From: Candidatus Melainabacteria bacterium SSGW_16
GTDB taxonomy: Bacteria > Cyanobacteriota > Vampirovibrionia > 2-02-FULL-35-15
Reading direction: 5' to 3'
NCBI GenBank assembly: GCA_004769085.1
Contig: DUDS01000021.1
Coordinates: 1-64,000, forward strand
Length of the DNA: 64,000 nt
Position numbers and translations under genes: made by a program. The notes under the pieces were generated by a model. That model was given only the letters and a program-made list of their open reading frames with translations, was not told the DNA's origin and ran no database searches. Of this stretch, positions 43,384-53,387 are shown in pieces (position 1 is the stretch's first letter; the number at the start of each line of letters is the position of its first letter).

Positions 43384-44943
43384 TTATTGTCTGACTATTA
43401 TGCTGATGATATAAACAATTGTAAAAGTCAGGAAGGAATAATTCCATATTAAACCAAGTCCCTGGAGGTTCCAAAATATTACACAAACAATCAGAAAGCA
43501 AAACAGCTGGGGAAAAATAAATTGACGTAAATATTCCATGTTTGTCCCTGTGTGGCTATAACTGAATAATTTCAGTGGCTTATCCATACCATAATTTAGC
43601 AGTCCAGTAAGTTTTTTTTTACTTATGTCTAATGGATACTCAGGACCCGAATTTATATTTTCTCTGGTTTCAAGCACCTGAACTACAGGATTATCAAACA
43701 AGAAATCAGAGAAGGTTAGTAAAAAAGAGAATATCGACAACACAATCAAAGAAATAACTGCTATCCTGCTGTTCTTTATTTTCTCTATTACATAGACCAG
43801 ACAAGCAAAATAGACAAATATAAATGGTAATGCCCTTCTGGGGCTGTTTTCTCCGCCAAGCGGCACGATAAGAAGAAACTCAGCAAGAAAAACAATAATC
43901 ATACAAAGTAACAATCTGGATAGCTTACTTTTTTCAGATAACCCACCTTTTTTAACAAGAAAATAAGTAACAAAAAATAAAAGAGGCCAGTAAATTAGAG
44001 ACGTAATTTTCTTATAAGCTAAAAGTAATCCTACATGTCCAGCTACAAAAGGAAACAGAATGTTTTTAATGGGGTGAAATAAAAAATCTTTCCAGTAAGG
44101 AACAACTTCATTGCCCAGAACACTTGAAGCATAAATATCAGGCTGTCCTGTACCAAATGTATAGGTATAAAATCTCCAGGCTAGATGAGGAAGGAAGCTC
44201 AAAAGAAAAAGAATAATATACCCAAAAACACTAAACCGATAGTAGAAGAGAAAGAATAGTAGCAAGGCTCCAAAATAAACATACCAGTCATGAGTTACAG
44301 TTATTGAACCAATTAACAAGCCATATTTTATATAATTTTTGTCCCCTTTATTAATTAAAGCAACAATCATCATTAAAACAATCATGTTCGTGCAAAAACT
44401 TGTGATATAGACAAGTGGCTGGGAGAGATAATGAGAGAAAAACGGCAGAAGAAGTATGTTAACTCCAGAAAGCAAAATTACCTTATAAGAAATATTGAAT
44501 TTTACTAACAAATTAACAAAGATCAATAAAAATAAAACTACAGATAAAATATTAACTATATAGCAGGAAAGCAAATAAGATTTAGTAAAAGATAAAACTA
44601 TTGAAACAAGAAAGCCATACAAAGGATGATCAATATAACCAACCTGGGAAAAATTTGGATTTGATGGTTTATAAAAATATTCAGTAAGCCCGATTGCTTT
44701 TGGTGCATCCCAGTTAACAGCTTTACCATCAATTTCATTATGAGCACCATAATGCATAGTTACAATGTAAGTATATGGTGATTTTGTGCCGATATGGGTA
44801 AAGAACTCAAGCAAAAGTATTAATAGTAAAACCAGCATCACCAAAGTCTTCATATTCATTTTTCTTTTGAAAGGCGCTTTCAAAAGAACCGTGACTTTGT
44901 CAAAAAATAAATTAAACCCTTTAAAACCCTTCATGCTTTGCAT
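43384..44943 (-). CDS. Polytopic membrane protein, GT-C-like
   Basis: A 519-residue membrane protein with about ten helices. AGAGG lies about 9 nt before the ATG. After the first helix is an extracytoplasmic loop (HYGAHNEIDGKAVNWDAPK, then SQVGYIDHPLYGFL) where GT-C enzymes bind their acceptor. Family not recognised beyond the GT-C-like topology. It follows the two YfhO-like genes on the same strand after about 90 bp, so it may end their operon. Function in glycan transfer is an inference from topology and neighbours. Confidence 0.65.
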   Translation of the reverse strand: MQSMKGFKGFNLFFDKVTVLLKAPFKRKMNMKTLVMLVLLLILLLEFFTHIGTKSPYTYIVTMHYGAHNEIDGKAVNWDAPKAIGLTEYFYKPSNPNFSQVGYIDHPLYGFLVSIVLSFTKSYLLSCYIVNILSVVLFLLIFVNLLVKFNISYKVILLSGVNILLLPFFSHYLSQPLVYITSFCTNMIVLMMIVALINKGDKNYIKYGLLIGSITVTHDWYVYFGALLLFFLFYYRFSVFGYIILFLLSFLPHLAWRFYTYTFGTGQPDIYASSVLGNEVVPYWKDFLFHPIKNILFPFVAGHVGLLLAYKKITSLIYWPLLFFVTYFLVKKGGLSEKSKLSRLLLCMIIVFLAEFLLIVPLGGENSPRRALPFIFVYFACLVYVIEKIKNSRIAVISLIVLSIFSFLLTFSDFLFDNPVVQVLETRENINSGPEYPLDISKKKLTGLLNYGMDKPLKLFSYSHTGTNMEYLRQFIFPQLFCFLIVCVIFWNLQGLGLIWNYSFLTFTIVYIISIIVRQ

Positions 44944-45034
44944 ATGACGTTACCTCTTAAAAAAGTATTCAGCAAAACAGTCTCCTGTAATAAAACAATA
45001 TTTCAGATGTTGTAAACATATGTAAATATGGCTA

Positions 45035-47386
45035 TTAACAATTTGTTGTTTCATGCTTTTCTAATTTCACCACAATACTTCTGGAAAAGTAAAAATAACC
45101 AATAATTGAAAGAAGAATTAAAACCAGTCCAAGGAATGCTGACTTATAAAATAAAGGTGGTATATAACCAATCTCAATAATGTGCTCACCTTTTGGTAAT
45201 TTAAAAAAACACCATCCCTTTAAATGCTGATTTAATTTTCTTCTTTTTCCATCTACAGCTATATAATATCCATTTCTGTATTCATTATGATAAAGCCATT
45301 TTGTTTTCACTGTAGAACTAATATGAGCTTTTATTTTTTCCCTGTCATATTCAAGTATTTTCAATAAACTTTCAGACGACAAAGGATATATCTGCCTAAA
45401 AAGCCATTGTGGTTTATTGGTATTGTATAAAACAATCTCCTCATCTTCATAAATAATAGGAAACTTACTCAAGATTTCTGAATATCTCTCCCAGTCTGTT
45501 GTTGCATTTATTTTTAAAACAACTGCTTTTGTTACTCCATACCGACTAAAGTATGTATTCAAGATCATTAATGGAGATCTAATTTTTGTTTTTAAGAAAG
45601 GATCATAATAATTCACTGCTCTTACATCATAAATACAGGAATAATTATGTGGAAGTGCAGTCACATAAGGGGCTTTATCATGACGAAAAGGAGCAAAGCC
45701 AACGAGAATATCTTTTTTACTAATATTCTGTTTAAGTCCTTTATTTAATTTAGGATATGGTTTTTCACCATAGGTATAAAATGCAGTATTTGTGCCAAAT
45801 ACTGCAATAATTATCGTCACCAGGAAAGAAAGGAAACCAGCATACCCAAGAACCTTTTTAAAGGCTACTAGTTTTCTTAAACTATTAAGCTGAAGCGTAC
45901 TATACAAAATTACTCCAAATATAGAAAGTGGAAAGCATTTAAATGGATCATGCATATTCTTTAGAAGAGGAATAAAGTGTTTTATAGGATAGATTAATGA
46001 AACAGGTCCACTAGGCAAGAAAAATAATACTGTAGCAAAAATTAGAAGCGGTATATAATCCCCTTTGTTGGTCCTTGCATATCTAACTATCCCAAGAAAA
46101 AATGGAATCATCCATAGAAGACCTATATAGAACATGTTTGTCATAAGAAAATCGTTCTCATTCCCCCATCCTTTTGGATGCTCTGCCCAGCTAATCGGAA
46201 ATGGGAAAAATGCTGATATAACAGCATCAAACGAAATGCCGGTATGAGAAATTAATGGTTCCCGAGCTTTCCCAACCTGCTTCAGGACAGAAATCTGTGA
46301 AATAAGAAGTGGTGAAATAATTCCGCATGTAAGAATCATGGAACAAAAATAACTACCAAATAATTTTCTTCCCCGTCTGAGCTTAATTTCTCCAAAAAGA
46401 TATGAAATAAATTCAATTATCAAAACATAAGAGAAATATTGTGCATTTCCGGCATAAAAAAATAACCCTCTCACTATTCCGACACATAAAAACCAAATCC
46501 AGCTTGCACCTTTTTTAATTGCAAATAGAAAAAAATATAATAAAGCAGGTAAATATAAAACAAATGCGCTTGCATAATACCAGCTTCTGATTGTTATAAA
46601 AAAATAAGGTGAAAATAAAAAAGAAACAGTGGCTACAAAGGATAAAAGTGAATCTATCTTAAGAAGTCTAAATGAATAGCCGAGAAATATGGCGCCAGTA
46701 AACATGCACAAGATAACATATATTTCCATAGTAATATATGGTTTTTGGAGAATGTATCTGCCTAGTGCATAAGAAATTATCATCAAAGGATCGAAAATTG
46801 CATACGTTCCTGTTTCAAACAACGGAGCACCAAAGTGTTGGTAATTATCAATAAAGGGTGATTTCCCCTGAAAAATGAGATCGAGTCCAACAAGTATTTT
46901 AGGAAAAAATTGTGCATGATTATCATCTTGTGTAAAAAAATAAGGATACATAAATTCTTTAAATAAGAGAAATAAAACAACAAAAGCGCCAGTAATCCAT
47001 ATAAGCAAGATAGAGACAGGTTTAGATTCAGTTTTTTCAGAACTAAAGCTGAAAAGCGATTTTAAAATTATTGTTAGAGTAGGATAAACACAATATATAA
47101 AAAGAGCAGCAAAAAATAAAATTACCGGAATAAATTTATGAAACCAATTATCTTCTGGAACATGCTGGGATTGAAAAAAACTAATAATCACTGGGTAATT
47201 AAACCAGGTTCCTTTAATCACGTTGGAAATTTTTTCTATCGTAATTAATCTTGGTAGAGACCATAAAAAAAATATAAAAAATATATATAGTCCAAAAATT
47301 ACATAAAATTTGTTGACCAATCTTGTACGGAATTTAAATACTAAAAGCAAAGTAAGTGAAATAATTATAAGGAAAGATAAAAGCAT
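45035..47386 (-). CDS. YfhO-like membrane protein
   Basis: A 783-residue protein with about 12-13 helices and a C-terminal extracytoplasmic region followed by a final helix. TQDDNHAQFFPKILVG in the first large loop carries the acidic pair of GT-C enzymes. The C-terminal block GYYIAVDGKRRKL...KLPKGEHIIEIGYIPPL is characteristic of YfhO proteins, which add sugars to teichoic or other surface polymers. It is a close paralogue of the next upstream gene (47391-49781), 4 bp away, so both are one transcript. Confidence 0.82.
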   Translation of the reverse strand: MLLSFLIIISLTLLLVFKFRTRLVNKFYVIFGLYIFFIFFLWSLPRLITIEKISNVIKGTWFNYPVIISFFQSQHVPEDNWFHKFIPVILFFAALFIYCVYPTLTIILKSLFSFSSEKTESKPVSILLIWITGAFVVLFLLFKEFMYPYFFTQDDNHAQFFPKILVGLDLIFQGKSPFIDNYQHFGAPLFETGTYAIFDPLMIISYALGRYILQKPYITMEIYVILCMFTGAIFLGYSFRLLKIDSLLSFVATVSFLFSPYFFITIRSWYYASAFVLYLPALLYFFLFAIKKGASWIWFLCVGIVRGLFFYAGNAQYFSYVLIIEFISYLFGEIKLRRGRKLFGSYFCSMILTCGIISPLLISQISVLKQVGKAREPLISHTGISFDAVISAFFPFPISWAEHPKGWGNENDFLMTNMFYIGLLWMIPFFLGIVRYARTNKGDYIPLLIFATVLFFLPSGPVSLIYPIKHFIPLLKNMHDPFKCFPLSIFGVILYSTLQLNSLRKLVAFKKVLGYAGFLSFLVTIIIAVFGTNTAFYTYGEKPYPKLNKGLKQNISKKDILVGFAPFRHDKAPYVTALPHNYSCIYDVRAVNYYDPFLKTKIRSPLMILNTYFSRYGVTKAVVLKINATTDWERYSEILSKFPIIYEDEEIVLYNTNKPQWLFRQIYPLSSESLLKILEYDREKIKAHISSTVKTKWLYHNEYRNGYYIAVDGKRRKLNQHLKGWCFFKLPKGEHIIEIGYIPPLFYKSAFLGLVLILLSIIGYFYFSRSIVVKLEKHETTNC

Positions 47387-47390
47387 AGAT

Positions 47391-49781
47391 TTAAGCTTCT
47401 TTAAGGCTTTGTTCCTTCATTAAGATCAGATAAGCCAGAAATGCCAGTACAATAAGAATTCCGCCCAATAATATTGAATATCCAAACAGTGGAGGAATAT
47501 AACCAATCTCAATAGTATGCCCACCTTTTGGTAATTTAAAATAACACCATCCATGCCAACTTTGATCCAATTTATATTTTTTACCATCAATAATAATATA
47601 ATAACCATCTCTATACTCATTATGATAAAGCCAGCCAGATTCAATTGGGGAATTAATTTTTGCTTTAATTTTTGTTCTGGTGTATTCAATGATTTCCGGA
47701 ACAACCTCAGGCATATAATTATTGCCCACAGGGACTGAAAAACTATAAGGCCACAATAACCATTTCGGATTATCAAAATCATAAAGTGTTAATAAATCAT
47801 CTTTATAAATTATTTTAAATTTTTCAAACTGACCAGCAAAATAGCGCCAGTTTGTAGGGATACTTGCATTCTGAATAATAACCTTCGTTACACCTAATAA
47901 TCCAAAATAATCTGTAAGATCTGATTTTGGTGGTGGTTGCTTAATCATTGTCGGTAACAATGGATCGTAAATATTAACAACCATTAGATCATATAAAACT
48001 GAGTAATTATGCGGCAATAAAGTTACATATGATGGTTTGTCATATCTTATATGAGTAAAAGTACATATTGTGTCATCTTTTTTAACCAAATCCCTGATTT
48101 CTTGTTTCAGATCAGGATAAGGTTTTTCTGCATATAAGTAAAATGCTGTATCAGTTAAATAAATAGCAACAATTCCTGTAATAATCATGTTTAATACCAA
48201 AAGAAAGTTTAAGATATTTTTTATTTGAACTATCTTTTTCAATTCGGTCAGTATAAAAGCAGAATAAATCATAATTAAGAACAAAGCAAAAGGATAGAAT
48301 TTAAATGCCTTATGCATCTTATTTAAAATCGGTATGAAATTCTTCATAGGATAAATAAGAGAAACAGCTCCGCTGCAAATGATAAATAAAAACATTGCCA
48401 ATAAAAGTATTCGATAGTACAAGCATTTTCCGGTCCTGATATAAAGAAGCGAACCAGCATAAAAACACATCATCCACAAAATCCCAATATGCCACATATT
48501 AGGCAGTAACCACCAGTTCTTATTACCCCACGTGGGGGTAGATTGGAAGAAAGGTGACGGTATAAAAGAAGAAATAAGTGCATCTATTGGCATACCACCT
48601 ATTGAAACAAGAGGTTCAACATGACGTTCAACACCCTTAAGCATTGTTATCTGGGAAATAAAAAGCGGGGAAATCAACCCAAATGTAAACAACAGAGAGC
48701 AAAAATACCCAGTTAAAACTTTTTTTCTATTCTCACTGTTTAATATAAGATAAATATATGAAACCAGTTCAATTAAAACACCATAAGTAAAAAACTGGGA
48801 ATTCCCTGCATAAAAGAATAATGCTCTTGCTAAACCACTTCCCAATAACCACAAAATATCATTTTTACCATGTAAGATCTTTAAAAAAAAGTATAAAAGC
48901 AGAGGAAGATAAAATACAATTCCAAATACATAATACCAACTTCTGCCAACCATAAGAAAATAGCCGCAAAGAATGTAGCAAAATACTGCTGCAATCCCTA
49001 CCAATGAATCAATTTTTAAATTCCTCAGACAAATTCCAAAGAATAGAGCACCAAAAAACATGCTAAGAATGGCGTAAATTTCAATTGTCAGAAAAATATT
49101 TTTAAAAAATTCTCTTGCTATAAAGTACGAGGAAATCATAATCGGATCAAGAATGGCATAAGTACCAATTTCAAAGATAGGCGCTCCAAAATGCTGAAAG
49201 TTATCAATAAAAGGAAACTCTCCTTTTAACAGCAACTGAATACTAACGATTATCTTGGGGAGGAACTGGGAATGTGTATCATCCTGGGTAAAGTAAAAAG
49301 GTGTATTTGTTTCTTTCAACAACAAAATTAAAAATATAATTGAAGAAATAAATAGAATATCCCCGATTGATATTATTGAAATTGTGGAAGCCTGTTTTGA
49401 AAACGGGAATTTATACTTAAGATAATTTATAATACTTGGCAATTGAAAAGAAATAAGAATAAGTCCAAGCGCAAAAAATACGGGTATTAATTTTGATATT
49501 AATTTATGATCAGGCGTGTATTCAACACCATAGTCAGATTCAAGGATCGGGAAATGAATCCCTAATGAATCAAAAAAGTCCATAAAAGGATTATTTGCAA
49601 ATAGCCGGGACAAAATCCAAATAATAATTACTGTTAAAAAATAAATACCGACAACCTTATTAAGATTTTGTCCTATAGATTTAAATAAACCAATTGATGC
49701 TTTTTTCTTTAAAAAACTAATCGTCTCATATAAGAGTGTTGATATAAGCACTATTAGAAGAATCAATAAAAATATTTTCAT
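47391..49781 (-). CDS. YfhO-like membrane protein, tandem paralogue
   Basis: A 796-residue protein with the same organisation as its downstream neighbour: TQDDTHSQFLPKIIVS in the first large loop, HFGAPIFEIGTYAILDPIM, and the C-terminal block GYYIIIDGKKYKL...KLPKGGHTIEIGYIPPL before a final helix. The two share sequence along the whole length, so they arose by gene duplication and may form a heterodimer or transfer different sugars. It lies 62 bp downstream of the HAD phosphatase gene, so it may be read from the six-gene operon upstream. Confidence 0.82.
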   Translation of the reverse strand: MKIFLLILLIVLISTLLYETISFLKKKASIGLFKSIGQNLNKVVGIYFLTVIIIWILSRLFANNPFMDFFDSLGIHFPILESDYGVEYTPDHKLISKLIPVFFALGLILISFQLPSIINYLKYKFPFSKQASTISIISIGDILFISSIIFLILLLKETNTPFYFTQDDTHSQFLPKIIVSIQLLLKGEFPFIDNFQHFGAPIFEIGTYAILDPIMISSYFIAREFFKNIFLTIEIYAILSMFFGALFFGICLRNLKIDSLVGIAAVFCYILCGYFLMVGRSWYYVFGIVFYLPLLLYFFLKILHGKNDILWLLGSGLARALFFYAGNSQFFTYGVLIELVSYIYLILNSENRKKVLTGYFCSLLFTFGLISPLFISQITMLKGVERHVEPLVSIGGMPIDALISSFIPSPFFQSTPTWGNKNWWLLPNMWHIGILWMMCFYAGSLLYIRTGKCLYYRILLLAMFLFIICSGAVSLIYPMKNFIPILNKMHKAFKFYPFALFLIMIYSAFILTELKKIVQIKNILNFLLVLNMIITGIVAIYLTDTAFYLYAEKPYPDLKQEIRDLVKKDDTICTFTHIRYDKPSYVTLLPHNYSVLYDLMVVNIYDPLLPTMIKQPPPKSDLTDYFGLLGVTKVIIQNASIPTNWRYFAGQFEKFKIIYKDDLLTLYDFDNPKWLLWPYSFSVPVGNNYMPEVVPEIIEYTRTKIKAKINSPIESGWLYHNEYRDGYYIIIDGKKYKLDQSWHGWCYFKLPKGGHTIEIGYIPPLFGYSILLGGILIVLAFLAYLILMKEQSLKEA

Positions 49782-49843
49782 GATTTTATTTCATTTTTAC
49801 TCTAAAGTTTAATTTATAAAACCTGTAATGGCAACAACTCCTA

Positions 49844-50521
49844 TCAGATTTGAGACAGAAGTCCATCCTTGATAATAATTGTTCTTATATTTTCTGATTT
49901 ATCCTTCCTGTAGCTATCACCAATTATTACAGCATCTTTTCTGTTCCCAGATACTTTTTTTAATGCATAACTAAAAATAAATGGATCAGGTTTTTCAACT
50001 CCTGCTTCCTCAGAACTTACAATAAAATCGACATAAGAATAAATTTTTAGTTTGATTATCTTAGAAAACTGTATTTGTGAGCACAAGTCAGTAGCAATTA
50101 CAATCTTTTTTTTGTTCTTCTTACAATATTTTAAAAATGGTATAACCCACTGAAAAAGTTTCATTTTATAGAGGAAAGCTTTCCAGTAAATATCTTCAAG
50201 TGCTAGAGATTCTTTAAACATACTTCTCTTAAATATAAGTTCAAGCATTTTTTGGAAATACAAGAGTCTTGAATGTGAGGCTGCTTGGTTCCTTAGTGGG
50301 ATTTTCACAAGATTTCTTGCCCCATTATACTTTCTTAAAAAGTTTTTAAAAGTTATTCTCCCTATCTTTTTTAAATAAAACCAGTAAGAAGTTCTTATGG
50401 CATGAACATGGCAGGAATCATAATCATAAAGGGTATTATCCAGATCCAAGAGAATTATTTTTTTTGAATCAGCTGCTTTACAAAGTTCTAAAAATATATT
50501 TTTTGAAGTTAACTTTCCCAT
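49844..50521 (-). CDS. HAD-superfamily phosphatase
   Basis: A 225-residue HAD hydrolase. The start is taken as ATG 50521 (MGKLTSKN) rather than an upstream TTG. Motif I is LLDLDNTLYD, motif II VIATDL, motif III lysine in EEAGVEKPDP, and motif IV IIGDSYRKD. The size and the C1 cap fit small-molecule (sugar phosphate or nucleotide) phosphatases of the Gph/YjjG type. It is the last gene of the tight operon that starts at 57850 and overlaps the GDPD-like gene by 13 bp. It probably dephosphorylates an intermediate made by the kinase or aldolase of the same operon. Confidence 0.9.
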   Translation of the reverse strand: MGKLTSKNIFLELCKAADSKKIILLDLDNTLYDYDSCHVHAIRTSYWFYLKKIGRITFKNFLRKYNGARNLVKIPLRNQAASHSRLLYFQKMLELIFKRSMFKESLALEDIYWKAFLYKMKLFQWVIPFLKYCKKNKKKIVIATDLCSQIQFSKIIKLKIYSYVDFIVSSEEAGVEKPDPFIFSYALKKVSGNRKDAVIIGDSYRKDKSENIRTIIIKDGLLSQI

Positions 50522-51087
50522 AAATGTGGTACTTTTGTACAAACTGCATCAATCTTAAAATTTTTAAGTGTATTTTTAAACTCTTTTATTCTATCAGTGG
50601 AATAGCCTTGAAGCTCCGGAGAAACTATACAGAGCTTGAAACAATTTTTCAGTTTTTCATATGAATTACTATCAAGCGGCATTTTATTAAAACAGTCAAT
50701 CCAGACCCATTTTGTAATATTTTTAAGTGCCAAAGCCTGCTCCAGTGGCTCATATTCAGAAAATCTCACAGCTATATTATTTTCACCTTTTTTTGAAAGT
50801 TTTATTATTGCAGGAAAGGAAAGATCCAGGAAAAAATAATCCTTTACGCGATAAGAATTAATAAGCCTCAATGTCTCATCTTCAATACCCTCAGTTTTTA
50901 CATTCAATATAATAAATGAATGTTTGTATTTCTTTAATAGGTCTTCAAGATATTCACCGCTTTTATAAGGATCATGCTGAAGAATAAGTTTACTTCCCTC
51001 ATATCTGATATCAATCTCTATTCCCATATTAAATGGAACAGTTTCAAGGTCTTTTACAGTGTTTATTCTGTGCCTTATATAAAACAT
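50509..51087 (-). CDS. Glycerophosphodiester phosphodiesterase-like protein
   Basis: A 192-residue protein with a GDPD-type TIM-barrel pattern: IRHRINT at the N-terminus (His for the usual HRG), GIEIDIRYEG with the metal-binding Glu-x-Asp, and LILQHDPYK. Downstream is VKTEG, as in family members, and it is shorter than typical GDPDs (about 240). No signal peptide, so cytosolic. In this operon it may act on a phosphodiester made by the double nucleotidyltransferase, or catalyse a related lyase or transferase step. It sits 2 bp after that gene. Confidence 0.75.
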   Translation of the reverse strand: MFYIRHRINTVKDLETVPFNMGIEIDIRYEGSKLILQHDPYKSGEYLEDLLKKYKHSFIILNVKTEGIEDETLRLINSYRVKDYFFLDLSFPAIIKLSKKGENNIAVRFSEYEPLEQALALKNITKWVWIDCFNKMPLDSNSYEKLKNCFKLCIVSPELQGYSTDRIKEFKNTLKNFKIDAVCTKVPHLWES

Positions 51088-51089
51088 TA

Positions 51090-53387
51090 TTACTTACCGT
51101 TTAAATCAATTTCCCCTTTTGCAATTTTATCCTTTAACTCGAAAATATACTTGAATGTTCTCTTAATTAGTTTCCACTTCGTTTTAAAATCAGAACCACC
51201 GCCACCTTTTGCCTCCCCATAAAGCCTGTCCTTAAAATCCACAGGAATTGTTACAAAATTACATCCTTTCTTTTTTGCAAGATATAAAACATAAAGGTCC
51301 AGTGAAAAGTCATCAGGTGGATTTTTCATGCCATTAAAAAAATTTCTCGAAAAAAGCTTTGGCTGAGCATTAATCTCTGAGAGATAAGTGCCAAGAGAAA
51401 GACTTGCAAGAAGCTGCATGGCAAATGAAAAGAATTTCTCACCTGCCTTTCTGTTTGTCCTGTAGCCCTTCACAAAGGTATCAGGTCTTGTCTTTGACTC
51501 TTCTGTATAAAGCTTATATGCACGGATTACATCTTCCGGATTACATTGCATATCTGCATGTGTCCATGCCAAAACCTCGCCGATAGAATTTTTTAATCCC
51601 TGAACTATACCATTACCATAGCCTATATTTACGTCAATCTTTACTGGTTTAAGATAGCTATATTTCTTTTTTGCTTCCTGAAGAAAATTCCATGTGTTAT
51701 CCTTCGAGCCATTATCAACAATTACAAGCTCCATGTTGTTTTTATCAATCACCTGATCAAACCTGGTTAATAAAGTATTGAGATTTTTCTCCTCATTAAA
51801 ACACGGTACAACGATTGATAAAGAAATCTTGCTCGTACTCTTAAGGCTGAAATATCTGTTCCAATATTCATATGTCTTTAAATCATTTGGGGTTCCCCAG
51901 CATATATATTTCTCCAATTCAAAAACATGCACATTAAGATTATTTTTCACTAAATAATTCATACAGTTATCGATATAGAATTCGTTATTAATTCTGTCAT
52001 TTGCCTTTATCATTTCTTTTACATTATCAATGAAATACCTTCCTTTCCTGAACCAGAATGAACCTACAACTGCATGATCTCTGACAGGGTTATCGCTCAC
52101 AGGAATCTTAACTGAGACCTTTAAAACTCTGCTGCCATCTCTAACTAGGACCCACCCATACATTTTAGGGTTTCTTTTAACTGTTGGATTATTCCTGAAG
52201 GTAAATATCATTGCATCCACCCCGGAGCCAGGAGAAATCATCTCATTAAATTTTTTAAAATCATAAACCATTCCATTATCACAAGCACCTATCATAAGAG
52301 GTTTATCCGGTTCAATAGCTTCCTCCGCCAACAGCACTGTACAAGCTTGTCCTTCAGTAAGGTAATCCACCTCAATAATTTGTGCAGATTTAAATTCTCC
52401 TGAAACTGATTCCTTTATATCTTTTCTTTCAGCCAGCTCTTTTCTCATAATAAATATATACTTGTTTCCTTCCGGAATGGTTCTTGCCGCCTGAATAAAC
52501 ATAGGAAATCCATCAATATTAATCAGTGGTTTTGGAAGAGTATATCCTTCATGCTGGAATCTTTTCCCCTCACCAGCCATTGGAATTATTATATTCATTG
52601 CGTGTTTTACTTTATACCTTACAGAATTCTTTTTTTGTCTGAAATAATCGGACCAATACAAGTATTCTTCAAGATCTTCCGGTGTCCCCCATTGCAACAT
52701 GAAAGGTATTTCATAAATAATTATATTCAGATTATCTTCTTTCATCAGTTGAAATAACTGACTAACATAAAATTCATCATTAATTTTCCATTCTGGTCTT
52801 TTCTCAATCTCATGCATATATTTCTTTAAGTACTTCCCTTTTTTGAAATAATAAGTTCCTGAGCTGGACCAGTCATCCATTTTATTTTTATGCCAAGAGT
52901 GTTTCTCTCTTATTTCCTTCATCCATAGATCACTGGCATCAAGCGTTGCATAATTATTTGGACCAAGAAGATGCGGATGAAACCCTCGATAACAAACCAC
53001 TGCACCATCACAGTTACTTTCAACAATCTTTCTTTTAAAATCCTTGTAGTCCCATAACCAAGAAAAATCACAGTAGTTTACAATTATTTCTTCATTATCA
53101 TCAATGCATGATTCCATATTTCTAAGCCCATATAAAGGACCTTCTTTCTTATAGGGTATAGTTATAATTCTGCTTTTCGGTGCAATTTTTCTCAAAACAT
53201 CAACTATATTGGTGTCTTTTTCCTGCTCTTCATTAATAGCAAAAACAAAATCATCATCTTTAGAAAAATTTCTGACAATATGTTCAACTATTGGGCAGCC
53301 ATCAACAACAATTAATGGCTTTGGGATCTTATATCCTGCATCCAGGAATCTTTTTCCTCTGCCTGCAAGTGGTATTAATACCTTCAT
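51090..53387 (-). CDS. Fusion of two sugar nucleotidyltransferase domains and a GT2
   Basis: A 765-residue three-domain protein; ATG 53387 shares its A with the upstream TGA stop. Domain 1 (about 1-258): MKVLIPLAGRGKRF and PKPLIVVDG, ending in WGTPEDLEEY. Domain 2 (264-515): MNIIIPMAGEGKRF and PKPLINIDG, ending in WGTPNDLKTY. Both are nucleotidyltransferases with the G-x-G-x-R-F loop, diverged copies of one another. Domain 3 (about 521-765): GT2, SLSIVVPCFNEEKN, IVDNGSKDNT, THADMQCNPED. It makes an activated sugar or polyol phosphate and probably uses it. The substrate is not predictable. Second-domain motif residues such as ACDNGM differ from domain 1 (NYCDFSW), hinting at different jobs. 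Confidence 0.85.
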   Translation of the reverse strand: MKVLIPLAGRGKRFLDAGYKIPKPLIVVDGCPIVEHIVRNFSKDDDFVFAINEEQEKDTNIVDVLRKIAPKSRIITIPYKKEGPLYGLRNMESCIDDNEEIIVNYCDFSWLWDYKDFKRKIVESNCDGAVVCYRGFHPHLLGPNNYATLDASDLWMKEIREKHSWHKNKMDDWSSSGTYYFKKGKYLKKYMHEIEKRPEWKINDEFYVSQLFQLMKEDNLNIIIYEIPFMLQWGTPEDLEEYLYWSDYFRQKKNSVRYKVKHAMNIIIPMAGEGKRFQHEGYTLPKPLINIDGFPMFIQAARTIPEGNKYIFIMRKELAERKDIKESVSGEFKSAQIIEVDYLTEGQACTVLLAEEAIEPDKPLMIGACDNGMVYDFKKFNEMISPGSGVDAMIFTFRNNPTVKRNPKMYGWVLVRDGSRVLKVSVKIPVSDNPVRDHAVVGSFWFRKGRYFIDNVKEMIKANDRINNEFYIDNCMNYLVKNNLNVHVFELEKYICWGTPNDLKTYEYWNRYFSLKSTSKISLSIVVPCFNEEKNLNTLLTRFDQVIDKNNMELVIVDNGSKDNTWNFLQEAKKKYSYLKPVKIDVNIGYGNGIVQGLKNSIGEVLAWTHADMQCNPEDVIRAYKLYTEESKTRPDTFVKGYRTNRKAGEKFFSFAMQLLASLSLGTYLSEINAQPKLFSRNFFNGMKNPPDDFSLDLYVLYLAKKKGCNFVTIPVDFKDRLYGEAKGGGGSDFKTKWKLIKRTFKYIFELKDKIAKGEIDLNGK

